From CAKZNE01 sp002695025 (lineage in GTDB: Bacteria; Bacteroidota; Bacteroidia; Flavobacteriales; Schleiferiaceae), in assembly GCA_913043285.1 (NCBI GenBank), contig CAJWML010000003.1, forward strand, positions 1 to 64,000: a DNA stretch of 64,000 nucleotides. The letters run 5' to 3'. The translations under genes and the position numbers were made by a program. Each line of letters starts with the position of its first letter. Position 1 is the first letter of the stretch. The notes below the pieces were generated by a model that made no database searches, was not told the DNA's origin, and saw only the letters and a list, made by a program, of their open reading frames with translations. This document shows positions 50,916-61,164 of this stretch, one piece after another.

Positions 50916-51683
50916 ATGGAATTAAGCCTTAAAAGACCCATTTGCTTTTTTGATATCGAATCAACCGGAGTAAATGTGGTGAAAGACCGGATTGTTGAGA
51001 TCAGCATCCTGAAGATTTATCCCAACGGCAACCGCGAGAGCCGTACCTGGCTGGTAAATCCTGAAATGCCGATACCCCCGGAAACTACGGCCATTCATGG
51101 TATCTCGGATGAAAAGGTGGCCAATGAACCTACTTTTAAACAATTGGCACACCGTATCCATGATATGATCAAGGATGCAGACCTGGCCGGCTATAATTCC
51201 AATAAGTTTGATATACCTATGCTGGCCGAGGAATTTCTGCGAGCCGATCAGGATTTTGACTTCAGTAAAAAAAGGGCGGTGGATGTTCAGAATATATTCC
51301 ATAAAAAGGAGCAACGCACCCTTTCCGCAGCTTACCGCTTTTATTGCGACAAGGTCCTGGAAGATGCTCATACGGCTGAAGCAGACACTCTGGCCACCTA
51401 TGAGATCCTGAAATCACAACTGGACCGTTATGAGGACCTGGAGAATAATGTGGATTTCCTGGCGGACTACAGTAACCGGTTCAGGGCAGCGGACTTTGCC
51501 GGTTTTATTATCCTGAATGAAGAAAACGTAGAGTGCTTCAGCTTTGGGAAATATAAGAACCAGGCCGTTGAAGATGTACTGGAACGCGACCCCGGATATT
51601 ACGGCTGGATACAAAATGCCGAGTTTCCTCTGTACACCAAAAAAATCCTTACCACCATTAAACTCCGAAAACTACAGGCTTGA
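50916..51683 (+). CDS. DnaQ-like 3'-5' exonuclease
   Basis: A 255-residue soluble DEDD-family exonuclease. FFDIESTGVN gives the first acidic pair (D13, E15); AIHGISDEKV, YNSNKFDIPML and HTAEADTLATYEIL supply the remaining landmarks (DEDDh-type His and Asp near residue 150). The last 60 residues (FSFGKYKNQAVEDVLERDPGYYGWIQN) match the short C-terminal DNA-binding-like domain of exodeoxyribonuclease X-type proteins. It probably has a role in DNA repair or proofreading. It lies 18 bp after the E2 gene and overlaps the next gene by four bases. Confidence 0.88.
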   Translation: MELSLKRPICFFDIESTGVNVVKDRIVEISILKIYPNGNRESRTWLVNPEMPIPPETTAIHGISDEKVANEPTFKQLAHRIHDMIKDADLAGYNSNKFDIPMLAEEFLRADQDFDFSKKRAVDVQNIFHKKEQRTLSAAYRFYCDKVLEDAHTAEADTLATYEILKSQLDRYEDLENNVDFLADYSNRFRAADFAGFIILNEENVECFSFGKYKNQAVEDVLERDPGYYGWIQNAEFPLYTKKILTTIKLRKLQA

Positions 51684-52291
51684 AAATCATTTGTGTAGGT
51701 CGTAATTATGCAGAACATGCTGCCGAACTGCAAAACGAGGTGCCGGATGAACCGGTATTGTTCCTAAAGCCCGAAACGGCTCTAATCCCTAAGCGAAACC
51801 CTTTTTTTATTCCTGATTTTTCGGAAGATGTTCATTACGAAGCGGAACTTGTAGTGCGCATTAAGAAACTTGGTAAAAATATCCAGGAAAAGTTCGCCCA
51901 TAAATATTACGATTCTGTAACCGTAGGATTGGATTTTACGGCCCGCGATCTACAAAAAAAATTGAAGGAAAAAGGCTTGCCCTGGGAAAAAGCCAAAGCT
52001 TTTGACGGTTCAGCCGCCATTGGAAAATGGATGGATCTTTCTGAACTGGAACACCCGAATACTCCTTCTTTCCACCTTTTACTCAATAATGAAAAGGTTC
52101 AGGAAGGAAATACAGACCTGATGATCTTCGGCATCAACAGGCTTATCGCACACATTTCCAAATACTTTACCCTTAAGATAGGAGACCTTGTTTTTACAGG
52201 GACACCGGCCGGTGTAGGACGCGTTCAGAAAAATGATATCTTACAGCTTTTTTTAGAGGACCAACAGGTTCTGCAGTTAAACGTAAAATAA
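51680..52291 (+). CDS. Fumarylacetoacetate hydrolase family protein
   Basis: A 203-residue protein of the FAH/2-hydroxyhepta-2,4-diene-1,7-dioate isomerase family. KIICVGRNYAEHAAEL, PVLFLKPETALI, the metal ligands in VHYEAELVVRI and GLDFTARDLQ, and VFTGTPAGVG are all present. These enzymes hydrolyse, isomerise or decarboxylate 2-oxo acids such as oxaloacetate or acylpyruvates; the substrate is not determined. The start is TTG 51680, inside the TTGA overlap with the exonuclease stop, so translation is coupled. Length is normal for the short acylpyruvase type. Confidence 0.9.
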   Translation: MKIICVGRNYAEHAAELQNEVPDEPVLFLKPETALIPKRNPFFIPDFSEDVHYEAELVVRIKKLGKNIQEKFAHKYYDSVTVGLDFTARDLQKKLKEKGLPWEKAKAFDGSAAIGKWMDLSELEHPNTPSFHLLLNNEKVQEGNTDLMIFGINRLIAHISKYFTLKIGDLVFTGTPAGVGRVQKNDILQLFLEDQQVLQLNVK

Positions 52292-52341
52292 TACTAAGCT
52301 CCCTCAGATAATTGATCCTATGGATAATTGGGGCTACTTAT

Positions 52342-52349
52342 TATATTTG
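52342..52349 (+). promoter_or_regulatory. Bacteroidota -7 element (TATATTTG)
   Basis: TATATTTG fits TAnnTTTG. It lies 45 bases before the preferred start of the large T9SS gene at 52394. Confidence 0.45.
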
Positions 52350-52393
52350 TTGGTATTGTAGAACCCGGACTATAACTAATGTTAAAATCGCAT

Positions 52394-55300
52394 ATGAGGA
52401 AGTTATTACTTTTCGTCATCTTACTTGGATTTTCGATTAACACCAAAGCCCAGATCAACACGGTGATTTTTGAGGATTTTGAGGCTCCTTCGTTGGATGA
52501 TCAGATTGACAGTACATATTCTGTACGATTATCCAATGGGACCGTTTCAAATTTTCCCTTTTCCGTTACCAATCAGGTGGCTACCAGTGGCACTAATAGT
52601 TACCATGCCCAAGGTAGTGATGGTCACTCCTCTTTTTTCAGAACGATATCCTTTAGCACCATAAACTTCAGGTATACAACGCTAAAGTTCAATCATATTG
52701 CCAAGGTTTCCAACCTTAATGGATGTTACCTTACCGTTTCTACGGATGGGGGGACAACCTGGAAACAAATCAATGGAACCCAGTATAGAGGAGCCAGTAA
52801 AGCTTATGAAGCTACCGGCTTTTTTAACGAAAGTTCTTATTTCACCCTTGGAGATCCCTGGAGGAACGGGGTTTATGCCGGAGCAAATTCTGTTCCCAAC
52901 AATACCTGGTGGAGACTTGAAACCTTTGACATTAGTGATCTCGTATATGACGTGCCCAACAATACTGGTTACCCTAACGTAATAGTACGTTTTGAAATGA
53001 GGGTAACGCAAGGTACCCCCTCAGGAATTCCACCGGCCGGTTGGTTCATCGATGACCTGGAAATTGAGCAGGCTGCCTGCGAACTAACTCCTCCAAAACT
53101 TGAGTTCGGTTTCAATCCTATCCCTTGTTATTTCTACAATCCCGTTGGCCCTATTCCTGAACAACCGGGGGATAAATACGCTGTGGGTATCCAAGCATTT
53201 GACCCATCCAATATTGACAGTGTATTCCTTTATTACCGAAGCACTTCACCTCCCGGTCAACCCTTTCAGAGAATATCTTTACCCCTTTACTCTCCTAGTG
53301 ATACACTTTACCAGGATACTATCCGCAACGTATTTGTAGGAGATACTATAGAATATTATTACGTAGGTTGGGATGGCTCCTGTAATCCGAATATGTCCAG
53401 GATGCCAGCTGTAGCAGGTAACTATTACATATTCTGGCCTGAGCCGGCCTTACCCGATAAATGTGGCCCCAATACCTGTACCCAGTTTCCTGAACTCATT
53501 CAACTTACTAACCTGCCTTGGGTAGAAGATTTTGAAGATCAACGATGGGGAGCTGGTAACGGGGGTGCTACAACGGCCGGTAATGCTCACCGGGGTGAAT
53601 TTCCTGTCTTTTACCCGGATGGTAACTGGACGGTCGCGCCACCGGTTACAGCCGGTTTTGAAAATAGATATGCCTGGTGTGTTAATAGCGGAGGAACGTC
53701 AACCCCGGGTACCGGTCCCCTTAGTAACCACACCCAGGGAGGAAGTAAATACTTATTTGCTGAATCTTCACTGGGTTCCAATACTGCAGTCCAGTCTACA
53801 CAGATCATCACTCCTTGTATAGACCTTACCCAGGAAACCCGCTGTCTGGCTTTCGAATTCTGGTACCATATGTTTGGTGAAGATGTGGACCTTCTGCGTA
53901 TTGATGTGGATACCGGTTCTGGTACAGCCAACTGGGTTATTGAGTACCGCAAGATTCTCGGTGAACAACAAAAAGCAAATACTGATCCCTGGAAACGCTT
54001 TGTTTTTCCTTTAGAAGATTTCAACGGAAAATATGTCCGTATAAGGCTTTTGGCCGCCAAGCGTCCTGGCTTGGGTGGCCCCCGGGGAGATATTGCTGTA
54101 GATGACTTCCGGATTTTTGAACCGGATCCCGTTGATATTGAAGTTCAATCCCTTAACGAGCCTAAAAACGGTTATTGCTACTTTGATAACCAGGAGCCGG
54201 TAATAATAGAGGTCAGAAATAACGGTTGCCAAACGGCTACTAATATTCCCGTGGCCTTTGAAGTAAGTACCAGTACCGGAACTAGTGCTGTACAATGGGA
54301 TACTATAAAAACTCCGCTTGTATTAGGTGATACCCTTACTTACACCTTTACCCCAAAAGCTGATCTTAGTGCATATAATACTTACTGGGTTAAAGCCTGG
54401 GCTACCATGCCTGGTGATGTAAACACCAGCAATGATATGGTTCAGGTTAGAGATAGTATAGAATACACCCTTCCTATTTCTTCATTCCCTTATATAGAAG
54501 ATTTTGAAGACGGCATAATTCAGTCGCAGGACATAGGTAATGATCTAATGCGATTCAGTGATGGAGTAATTACTTTCTACAAGTGGTTGGTCAACAGGGG
54601 TCTTACCCCTTCTTTAGGCCAGTCGGGTCCTTTTGAAGGTTTCGGATACGGAGGAAAGTATCTCTACACCAGAAGTCTCGTTAATGATAATCAATCAAGC
54701 AGCACCTACGTAAGAACGGTGTGTGTGGACCTGGGGGGCATGACTTCTCCTGTGATCGAATTCTATTACCACATGTTTGGTGATGCCATAGAATCGCTGG
54801 AACTTGAAGTTTCCCGTGCTGAAGAAGATCTGGATACCTGGACACCAATACCCGGTTCTAAAATAACCGGAGCCCAACAAACCGGGTCTCTGAGTGATTG
54901 GAAGTATAAAAAGGTGCACCTCGGTCCTGAGTACCTGGGAGAAACTATTAAGATACGTTTCAAAGCTACCCGTAAGTCTATCACAATGCCCACGCCAGCC
55001 CACCCTGATTATGTGGATATGGCGATTGATAAAGTTATGATATTTGACGAGATTGCCAATGATGCCGGTATACTCTCTATCAATACGCCTGTATTACATG
55101 GTGAGGCTGGTACTACTTTTAACCCGTCTATTAAGGTTACCAACCACGGTACTGCCAACATCGCCAGTGTTCCTTTAACTATAAAAGTTACTCCTTTGTG
55201 TGGTCCTAATGCCGGGCAGAGTACTACCTATACCGATGTTGCAACGGCTTCCGTTACTCCCGGAAACACATCCGCTATTGTTAACCTTACCAATACCAAT

Positions 55301-57301
55301 GCGGTTTTCCCTGATGGTGAGTTTGAGCTTTGCGTTATTACCCAGCTTGGAGGTGATTCCCACAGCTTCAATGATACTATTTGCAAACGTCTGATCGGTC
55401 ATGGTACCAAAGTGATCGAATATAAAACAGACTTTGATACTTGTGACTACTCCGCAGATGGTTTCTACTTTGAAGGTCCGTTCAGACAATGGGAATTGGG
55501 CAGACCAAGAGGTGCCCGCATCCGTAATTCATTTTCATCACCCAACGCATGGGTAACCAACCTGGACGGTTCAGTAATTCCTGGTACCGATGAGTTTCTC
55601 TATGTACCTGATCTTATAAATTTTGACACCATTGTGAAACCTGCGTTCAGGTTCCGTCAAAATATGGACTTCCCCGCCAATGCTGATGATGCAAAAACCA
55701 GTAGAGCGGTAGGAGGTATTCAGTACCAGGAAATTATAGGTGGTACACCTGGCCAATGGAAATACCTGGGTAAAGATGTACTGGGTCTGGTAATTGCGGG
55801 TGTGAAAAACCTAAACTGGTATGATAGCGAATTCGGTTCTGTATTGCTCAACCAAATAAATGATAACCCGGGTTTTGTAGGGCGTACCAACGGAGGATGG
55901 ATACAGACCTCCTTTGTGATGACACCTTTTGATGAAACCCCCGGTACCAAGAGGTTCCGCTTCATCTTCAGCTCAGCTGCCAATGCTTCAGGTGGTAATG
56001 AGGGTTGGGGTATTGATGATTTTGAGATTTATGTTCCTCCTCAAAATAGTATCGGTGTAGTACGCTTTTCGCACGTATCTCCCATTGCTTTCCCTTTGAT
56101 AAAACAGGACCTTAAGCTTACTGTTAGGAATTCAGGAGCCAAGCCCCTGGATAGCGCCAAGATCAGAATTGTCATAGATAATAAGCCCCCCGTGGTTGAT
56201 ACTTTAGTTGTGTTCAGCCCACCGCTTCTAACCGGACAACAGATAACGATGCCTCTTCGGGGAAATCAAGCCTGGCAGGCTCCGGACGTAACGGTTGGTA
56301 ACCACACTGCCCAAGTATTTACTTCACGTCCTAATGGTAAAATAGATAATTATCCTATTGATAATGATACTACCGTAATCTTCACCGTACTGGATACTGT
56401 GGACCTCAGGGCTGCTAATGGAGTTACTCAGTACTGTAACGATTTCGAAAGAACTAATCCGGATATCAGACCATGGTTACCTACCAATACTTATGTATAT
56501 CAGGAAGGAAAACATTCATGGCAATGGGGTTTCCCGGCTCAGTTCGGTGTACCTCCCAGTGGTCAGAATGCCTGGGTTACCGGCCTAGATAAGGATTATA
56601 CGCTGAGGGATAGTTCCTCCCTGATCTCCCCTATCTTCGTGATTGATAGCGGACAGACCATGAATGTAAGCTTCAAGCACTGGTTCAGGACCGAGCGATT
56701 ACACGATGGTGGAAATTTTGAAGTAAGTTTTGACGGAGGGCTTAAGTGGCAACCTGTCGGGTTCAAATTTACCAAGGATACAGCAGTAAGTTGGTACAAC
56801 ACTCCTTTTGTAGCGGCACTCGATATTATCCGTCCAGGTTGGTCTGGCGACTCAAAAGGCTGGATATCTTCCAACTGGCCTTTTGCCTTTGACGAGGAAG
56901 TAAAATGTATTTTCCGCTTCCGCTTTGAATCAGACTATGATAACCGTGTGGATAATGGCTGGGCCATTGATGACTTTTGCCTTGAACACAGCACACTTGC
57001 TCCAAGACAGGTTATCGGTATCGAGGAAACACCCTTTATTGATGAAGCTATTTCCAGTGATCTTTCTCCCAACCCTACAAAAGGTATGGCGGAGTTGAGC
57101 CTTTACCTGCCTTCGCCAAAACAAGGTCAGCTGGTAATTATCAACTCGGTGGGCCAGATGATGGAAAAACGTGATATTAAGTTTGAGAACGGAGATAATC
57201 GCATTGAGCTGAATGGCTCTAACTGGGATTCCGGTATGTACATTGTTAAACTCTACGTGGGCGAAGATGTAATTACCAAAAAATTGATCATCGCCCGTTA
57301 A
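52394..57301 (+). CDS. Very large T9SS type A sorting domain protein with repeated jellyroll domains
   Basis: A 1635-residue exported protein. ATG 52394 gives a good signal peptide (MRKLLLFVILLGFSINTKAQ); an upstream in-frame ATG at 52379 adds five residues. The body repeats MAM/anchor-type jellyroll domains, each opening with FEDFE, PWVEDFED, PYIEDFED or a variant and containing WYHMFGE- or YYHMFGD-type motifs and FRIRFR/IKIRFK strands. CARDB-like linkers (VEIKVTNHGTANIASVPLT-like) sit between them. The end is a type A sorting domain (LSPNPTKGMAELSLYLP..., ending TKKLIIAR). No catalytic motif is visible, so it is probably an adhesin or matrix protein. Confidence 0.85.
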   Translation: MRKLLLFVILLGFSINTKAQINTVIFEDFEAPSLDDQIDSTYSVRLSNGTVSNFPFSVTNQVATSGTNSYHAQGSDGHSSFFRTISFSTINFRYTTLKFNHIAKVSNLNGCYLTVSTDGGTTWKQINGTQYRGASKAYEATGFFNESSYFTLGDPWRNGVYAGANSVPNNTWWRLETFDISDLVYDVPNNTGYPNVIVRFEMRVTQGTPSGIPPAGWFIDDLEIEQAACELTPPKLEFGFNPIPCYFYNPVGPIPEQPGDKYAVGIQAFDPSNIDSVFLYYRSTSPPGQPFQRISLPLYSPSDTLYQDTIRNVFVGDTIEYYYVGWDGSCNPNMSRMPAVAGNYYIFWPEPALPDKCGPNTCTQFPELIQLTNLPWVEDFEDQRWGAGNGGATTAGNAHRGEFPVFYPDGNWTVAPPVTAGFENRYAWCVNSGGTSTPGTGPLSNHTQGGSKYLFAESSLGSNTAVQSTQIITPCIDLTQETRCLAFEFWYHMFGEDVDLLRIDVDTGSGTANWVIEYRKILGEQQKANTDPWKRFVFPLEDFNGKYVRIRLLAAKRPGLGGPRGDIAVDDFRIFEPDPVDIEVQSLNEPKNGYCYFDNQEPVIIEVRNNGCQTATNIPVAFEVSTSTGTSAVQWDTIKTPLVLGDTLTYTFTPKADLSAYNTYWVKAWATMPGDVNTSNDMVQVRDSIEYTLPISSFPYIEDFEDGIIQSQDIGNDLMRFSDGVITFYKWLVNRGLTPSLGQSGPFEGFGYGGKYLYTRSLVNDNQSSSTYVRTVCVDLGGMTSPVIEFYYHMFGDAIESLELEVSRAEEDLDTWTPIPGSKITGAQQTGSLSDWKYKKVHLGPEYLGETIKIRFKATRKSITMPTPAHPDYVDMAIDKVMIFDEIANDAGILSINTPVLHGEAGTTFNPSIKVTNHGTANIASVPLTIKVTPLCGPNAGQSTTYTDVATASVTPGNTSAIVNLTNTNAVFPDGEFELCVITQLGGDSHSFNDTICKRLIGHGTKVIEYKTDFDTCDYSADGFYFEGPFRQWELGRPRGARIRNSFSSPNAWVTNLDGSVIPGTDEFLYVPDLINFDTIVKPAFRFRQNMDFPANADDAKTSRAVGGIQYQEIIGGTPGQWKYLGKDVLGLVIAGVKNLNWYDSEFGSVLLNQINDNPGFVGRTNGGWIQTSFVMTPFDETPGTKRFRFIFSSAANASGGNEGWGIDDFEIYVPPQNSIGVVRFSHVSPIAFPLIKQDLKLTVRNSGAKPLDSAKIRIVIDNKPPVVDTLVVFSPPLLTGQQITMPLRGNQAWQAPDVTVGNHTAQVFTSRPNGKIDNYPIDNDTTVIFTVLDTVDLRAANGVTQYCNDFERTNPDIRPWLPTNTYVYQEGKHSWQWGFPAQFGVPPSGQNAWVTGLDKDYTLRDSSSLISPIFVIDSGQTMNVSFKHWFRTERLHDGGNFEVSFDGGLKWQPVGFKFTKDTAVSWYNTPFVAALDIIRPGWSGDSKGWISSNWPFAFDEEVKCIFRFRFESDYDNRVDNGWAIDDFCLEHSTLAPRQVIGIEETPFIDEAISSDLSPNPTKGMAELSLYLPSPKQGQLVIINSVGQMMEKRDIKFENGDNRIELNGSNWDSGMYIVKLYVGEDVITKKLIIAR

Positions 57302-57326
57302 TTCAAACCAGATATTAAAATCAGGA

Positions 57327-57353
57327 AGCCCTCCGTTTCGGGGGGCTTTTTTT
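57327..57353 (+). terminator. Intrinsic terminator after the large T9SS gene
   Basis: A hairpin of AGCCCTCCG with CGGGGGGCT (one G-T pair, loop TTT) is followed by seven T. Confidence 0.88.
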
Positions 57354-57465
57354 ATGTCAAAAATTCACATTGATTTGAAGATACATGTCATAATGTCCTA
57401 AAAACCAGTAAATCATAAACATGGAATCAAAATTGACCACCTCTGTTATGTAATCAAAATCAAGC

Positions 57466-60081
57466 ATGGACTTAAGTAAATTCACCATAAAATCACAGGA
57501 GGCCATACAGGAAGCTCAAAATCTGGCCATGACCAATACCAATCAGGCTATTGAAAGTGGTCACCTCCTTAGCGGAATTTTCCAGGTAGATGAAAATGTA
57601 CTCCCCTTTTTGCTCAAGAAATTGTCGGTAAACGTTGACATTTTTGAGAAAGCGCTGGAACAGATTGTAAAATCCTATCCCAAAGTAGAAGGTGGTTCAT
57701 TATACATGAATCGCAGTGCAGCCGAAGCCTTAAACAGAGCCCGGCAAACCGCCAGGGAATGGGGAGATGATTATATATCTCTGGAGCATCTTGCTATCGG
57801 TTTATTAAAAGGTAATGACAGCATTGCTCAAATGATGAAGGATAATGGCATTAATGAAAAAGCTTTTAAGCTGGCTGTTGACGAACTACGAAAAGGAAAT
57901 AAAGCCACATCTGCCAGTGCCGAAGATTCCTATAATGCACTCTCCAAATACGCTAAAAATCTCAATCACCTGGCTGAAGAGGGTAAACTGGACCCGGTAA
58001 TTGGGAGAGATGAGGAAATACGCAGGGTTCTGCAAATACTCTCCCGCAGAACCAAGAATAACCCGGTGCTCATCGGTGAACCCGGAGTGGGAAAAACTGC
58101 CATTGCCGAAGGTATGGCGCATCGTATTATAAAGGGAGACGTGCCCGAAAACCTGAAGGAAAAACAGATCTTCAGCCTGGATATGGGCGCCTTGGTTGCC
58201 GGAGCAAAGTACAAGGGCGAATTTGAGGAACGCCTTAAAGCAGTAGTAAAAGAAGTGGTGGAATCCAACGGTCGCCTGGTCCTCTTTATCGATGAAATAC
58301 ATACACTGGTAGGTGCCGGTGGCGGAGAGGGTGCCATGGATGCCGCCAACATTCTTAAACCCGCACTTGCCCGTGGAGAATTAAGAGCCATAGGAGCCAC
58401 TACCCTTAATGAATATCAAAAGTACTTTGAGAAGGATAAGGCCCTTGAGCGCAGGTTTCAAAAGGTGATGGTAAACGAACCGGATACCGAATCAGCCATT
58501 TCCATATTAAGAGGGATCAAGGAAAAGTATGAAACCCATCACAAGGTGCGTATAAAGGACGAAGCTATCCTGGCTTCAGTACAGCTGTCACAACGTTACA
58601 TCACGGATCGTTTTCTTCCGGATAAGGCCATTGACCTTATTGATGAAGCGGCCTCTAAACTTCGATTGGAAATGAATTCCAAACCAGAGGAAATTGATGT
58701 GCTGGACCGTAAGATCATGCAACTGGAAATTGAACTGGAGGCCATCAAACAGGAAGGTGACCAGCATAAGACCGATGCCCTTAAGAAAGAACTGGCCGAC
58801 CTCTCTGATGAACGTAGCGGCTTAAACGCCAAATGGGAACAGGAAAAAGAGGTTGTGGAAGGCATACAAAAGGCCAAGGAAGACATTGAAAAATTGAAAC
58901 TGGAAGCCGAGCAGGCTGAGCGTGCCGGTGAATACGGTCGTGTAGCTGAAATCCGCTATGGAAAGATCAAGGAAGCCGAGGCACGCCTGCACAATGCTGA
59001 AAATGAGATCGCGGGACTCAAGGACTCTTCTCCCCTTATCAAAGAAGAAGTAGATGCGGAGGATATTGCTGATGTCGTTAGCCGCTGGACCGGGATCCCC
59101 GTTTCCAAAATGCTGGAAAGTGATAAGGAAAAGCTGCTGCGCCTGGAAGATGAACTGCACAAACGTATAGTAGGACAGGATGAAGCCATCATGGCTGTTT
59201 CCGATGCCGTACGAAGAAGTCGTGCCGGACTACAGGATGAGAACCGACCCATTGGCTCATTTATCTTTTTTGGTACCACGGGAGTTGGAAAAACCGAGCT
59301 TGCGAAGGCCCTGGCAGAATTTCTCTTTAACGATGAGAATTCCATGACCCGCATCGATATGAGTGAATACCAGGAGCGCCATGCTGTAAGCCGGCTCATA
59401 GGAGCACCTCCAGGCTATGTAGGGTATGATGAAGGCGGTCAACTGACCGAAGCGGTGAGGCGAAAACCTTATTCCGTAGTGTTGCTGGATGAGATCGAAA
59501 AGGCGCATCCCGACACTTTCAACATTCTTTTACAGGTACTGGATGAAGGTCGTCTAACCGATAATAAGGGACGCACCGTAAACTTCAGGAATACCATCAT
59601 CATCATGACTTCTAACCTGGGTTCAACCTTGATGCAGGAACGTTTTGAAGGTTTAACCGAGACGAATAAGCATCAACTTTTCGAGGAAACCCGTGATGAG
59701 ATCATCCAAATGCTCCGGAAAACTATCCGTCCCGAGTTCCTGAACCGTATAGATGAACTGGTGATGTTCCTGCCCCTGGACAAAAAGGATGTAAAACAAA
59801 TTGTAGGACTTCAGGTAAAACAGTTGAAGAAAACCCTGAAACGCCAGAATATAGATATAGATGTTACGGACAGTGCATTGTCTTACCTGGCTGATGTAGG
59901 TTTTGATCCGCAATTTGGAGCCCGTCCTATAAAAAGGCTTATTCAAAAGAGGATCATGAACCAGCTTTCCAAAGATATACTGGCCGGAAAAGTAGAGAAA
60001 AACAGCCTGATCCTTATTGATACCGAAGGTGATTCCCTGGTGTTCCGTAACGAACCGAAAGAGTTACCGGAATTACACTGA
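57466..60081 (+). CDS. clpB: ATP-dependent disaggregase ClpB
   Basis: An 871-residue Hsp100 chaperone that, with DnaK, extracts proteins from aggregates. The Clp N domain covers residues 1-145; NBD1 has Walker A GEPGVGKT (204-211); the coiled-coil middle domain covers about 400-540 with the usual Glu/Lys-rich repeats; NBD2 has Walker A GTTGVGKT (603-610) and GAPPGYVGYDEGG. The C-terminal domain ends GARPIKRLIQKRI and onwards. Length and order match ClpB rather than ClpA or ClpC. The gene is monocistronic, behind one terminator and ahead of a bidirectional one. No CIRCE-like inverted repeat was found upstream. Confidence 0.98.
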   Translation: MDLSKFTIKSQEAIQEAQNLAMTNTNQAIESGHLLSGIFQVDENVLPFLLKKLSVNVDIFEKALEQIVKSYPKVEGGSLYMNRSAAEALNRARQTAREWGDDYISLEHLAIGLLKGNDSIAQMMKDNGINEKAFKLAVDELRKGNKATSASAEDSYNALSKYAKNLNHLAEEGKLDPVIGRDEEIRRVLQILSRRTKNNPVLIGEPGVGKTAIAEGMAHRIIKGDVPENLKEKQIFSLDMGALVAGAKYKGEFEERLKAVVKEVVESNGRLVLFIDEIHTLVGAGGGEGAMDAANILKPALARGELRAIGATTLNEYQKYFEKDKALERRFQKVMVNEPDTESAISILRGIKEKYETHHKVRIKDEAILASVQLSQRYITDRFLPDKAIDLIDEAASKLRLEMNSKPEEIDVLDRKIMQLEIELEAIKQEGDQHKTDALKKELADLSDERSGLNAKWEQEKEVVEGIQKAKEDIEKLKLEAEQAERAGEYGRVAEIRYGKIKEAEARLHNAENEIAGLKDSSPLIKEEVDAEDIADVVSRWTGIPVSKMLESDKEKLLRLEDELHKRIVGQDEAIMAVSDAVRRSRAGLQDENRPIGSFIFFGTTGVGKTELAKALAEFLFNDENSMTRIDMSEYQERHAVSRLIGAPPGYVGYDEGGQLTEAVRRKPYSVVLLDEIEKAHPDTFNILLQVLDEGRLTDNKGRTVNFRNTIIIMTSNLGSTLMQERFEGLTETNKHQLFEETRDEIIQMLRKTIRPEFLNRIDELVMFLPLDKKDVKQIVGLQVKQLKKTLKRQNIDIDVTDSALSYLADVGFDPQFGARPIKRLIQKRIMNQLSKDILAGKVEKNSLILIDTEGDSLVFRNEPKELPELH

Positions 60082-60100
60082 ACAGTCTGATCATTAAATA

Positions 60101-60131
60101 AAAGCCCTTTCGTGATGGAAGGGCTTTTTTA
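60101..60131. terminator. Bidirectional terminator between clpB and mltG
   Basis: AAAGCCCTTT (60101-60110) and its complement at 60118-60127 (GAAGGGCTTT, one mismatch at the loop end) are flanked by T on the plus strand (60125-60131) and by an A-rich stretch that becomes T on the minus strand. It serves both clpB and mltG. Confidence 0.85.
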
Positions 60132-60132
60132 T

Positions 60133-61164
60133 TTATAGGCCGTTCTTATTAAGCCAGTTGATGTATTTCCTACGATTGATCTCATGACCCCGCAAAGTAG
60201 TTGCAAAACTATGATATCCAGGCCGCTCCGGGTCTGCAACCATAAATATATAATCATGGTGCGCGTAATTCAGCACCGCATCAATGCTGCTCAAAGCGGG
60301 GATCTTTATAGGCCCAGGTGGTAAACCCGGGTTTTGATAGGTATTGTAAGGCGAGCTGTAGGCCAAATCCTTATAATACACACGCTGTATGGTCCGTGTA
60401 GGGTGATCCATATTGATAGCGTAGATCACTGTGGGGTCTGATTGTAGTTTCATTCCCTTACGTATCCTGTTATAATACAAGCCCGCTACTTCCTTTTTCT
60501 CATCGGGCTTCACCGTTTCCTTCTCAACAATGGATGCCAGCGTTACCACCTCTACAGGAGTAAGGTTCATTTCTCTCGCTTTTCTGAGACGTTCATCCGT
60601 CCAGAAACGATAGAACTCATCCCGCATGCGGGACATCAAAGCTTCCGGAGAAAGCGTCCAGTAAACTTCATACGTATTAGGCAGGAAATAAGCCGTAGCT
60701 GTTTGTGGATTTACTTCGTAAGTTTTCAGTTTTTCCGCAGAAGTGAGCAGTTCCAGGAACTCTACGGAATCGGGTTCCAGTTTTTTACCCAGCTTACCTG
60801 CCAGCTCATACACGCCCGAAATATCATGGAGAACCAGCTTTACCGGATCCTGGGCACCACTGCGCAGTTTATTTACGATCTCATTGTTATTCCAGCCCGG
60901 CTTGATAAGGTAGCGCCCGGCTCGTATCCTTTGGGGATAACCCTTCTTCTCAGCCACCCACTTAAAACTCTCTACATTATCCAATACCTGTCTCCTGGAA
61001 AGAGTATCCAAAACGCTCTGAAAGCTACTGCCCTCCGGCACCCTCAATTCAAAATTTTTATCAAGCCTGGTATTGGGTTCAAACACTTTCTGGTAATATC
61101 CATATCCCCAGTAAAGGCCGAAGGCTACCAGCAGCAGAACCACTACTACAATTAATTTCTTCAT
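60133..61164 (-). CDS. mltG: Endolytic murein transglycosylase MltG
   Basis: A 343-residue inner-membrane protein with a single N-terminal span (residues 4-22, LIVVVVLLLVAFGLYWGYGY). A LysM-like region (EGSSFQSVLDTLSRRQVL) is followed by the YceG catalytic domain, with VVTLASIVEKETVKPDEKK carrying the catalytic Glu and the conserved LQSDPTVIYA and SPYNTY segments. It cleaves nascent glycan strands and helps set glycan chain length. It is the last gene of the dapF operon and overlaps the cytochrome gene by four bases. Confidence 0.95.
   Translation of the reverse strand: MKKLIVVVVLLLVAFGLYWGYGYYQKVFEPNTRLDKNFELRVPEGSSFQSVLDTLSRRQVLDNVESFKWVAEKKGYPQRIRAGRYLIKPGWNNNEIVNKLRSGAQDPVKLVLHDISGVYELAGKLGKKLEPDSVEFLELLTSAEKLKTYEVNPQTATAYFLPNTYEVYWTLSPEALMSRMRDEFYRFWTDERLRKAREMNLTPVEVVTLASIVEKETVKPDEKKEVAGLYYNRIRKGMKLQSDPTVIYAINMDHPTRTIQRVYYKDLAYSSPYNTYQNPGLPPGPIKIPALSSIDAVLNYAHHDYIFMVADPERPGYHSFATTLRGHEINRRKYINWLNKNGL

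Noticed and set aside
57354..57465. CIRCE or other heat-shock operator before clpB
   Set aside because: No inverted repeat of the CIRCE type was found in the 112 bp upstream.
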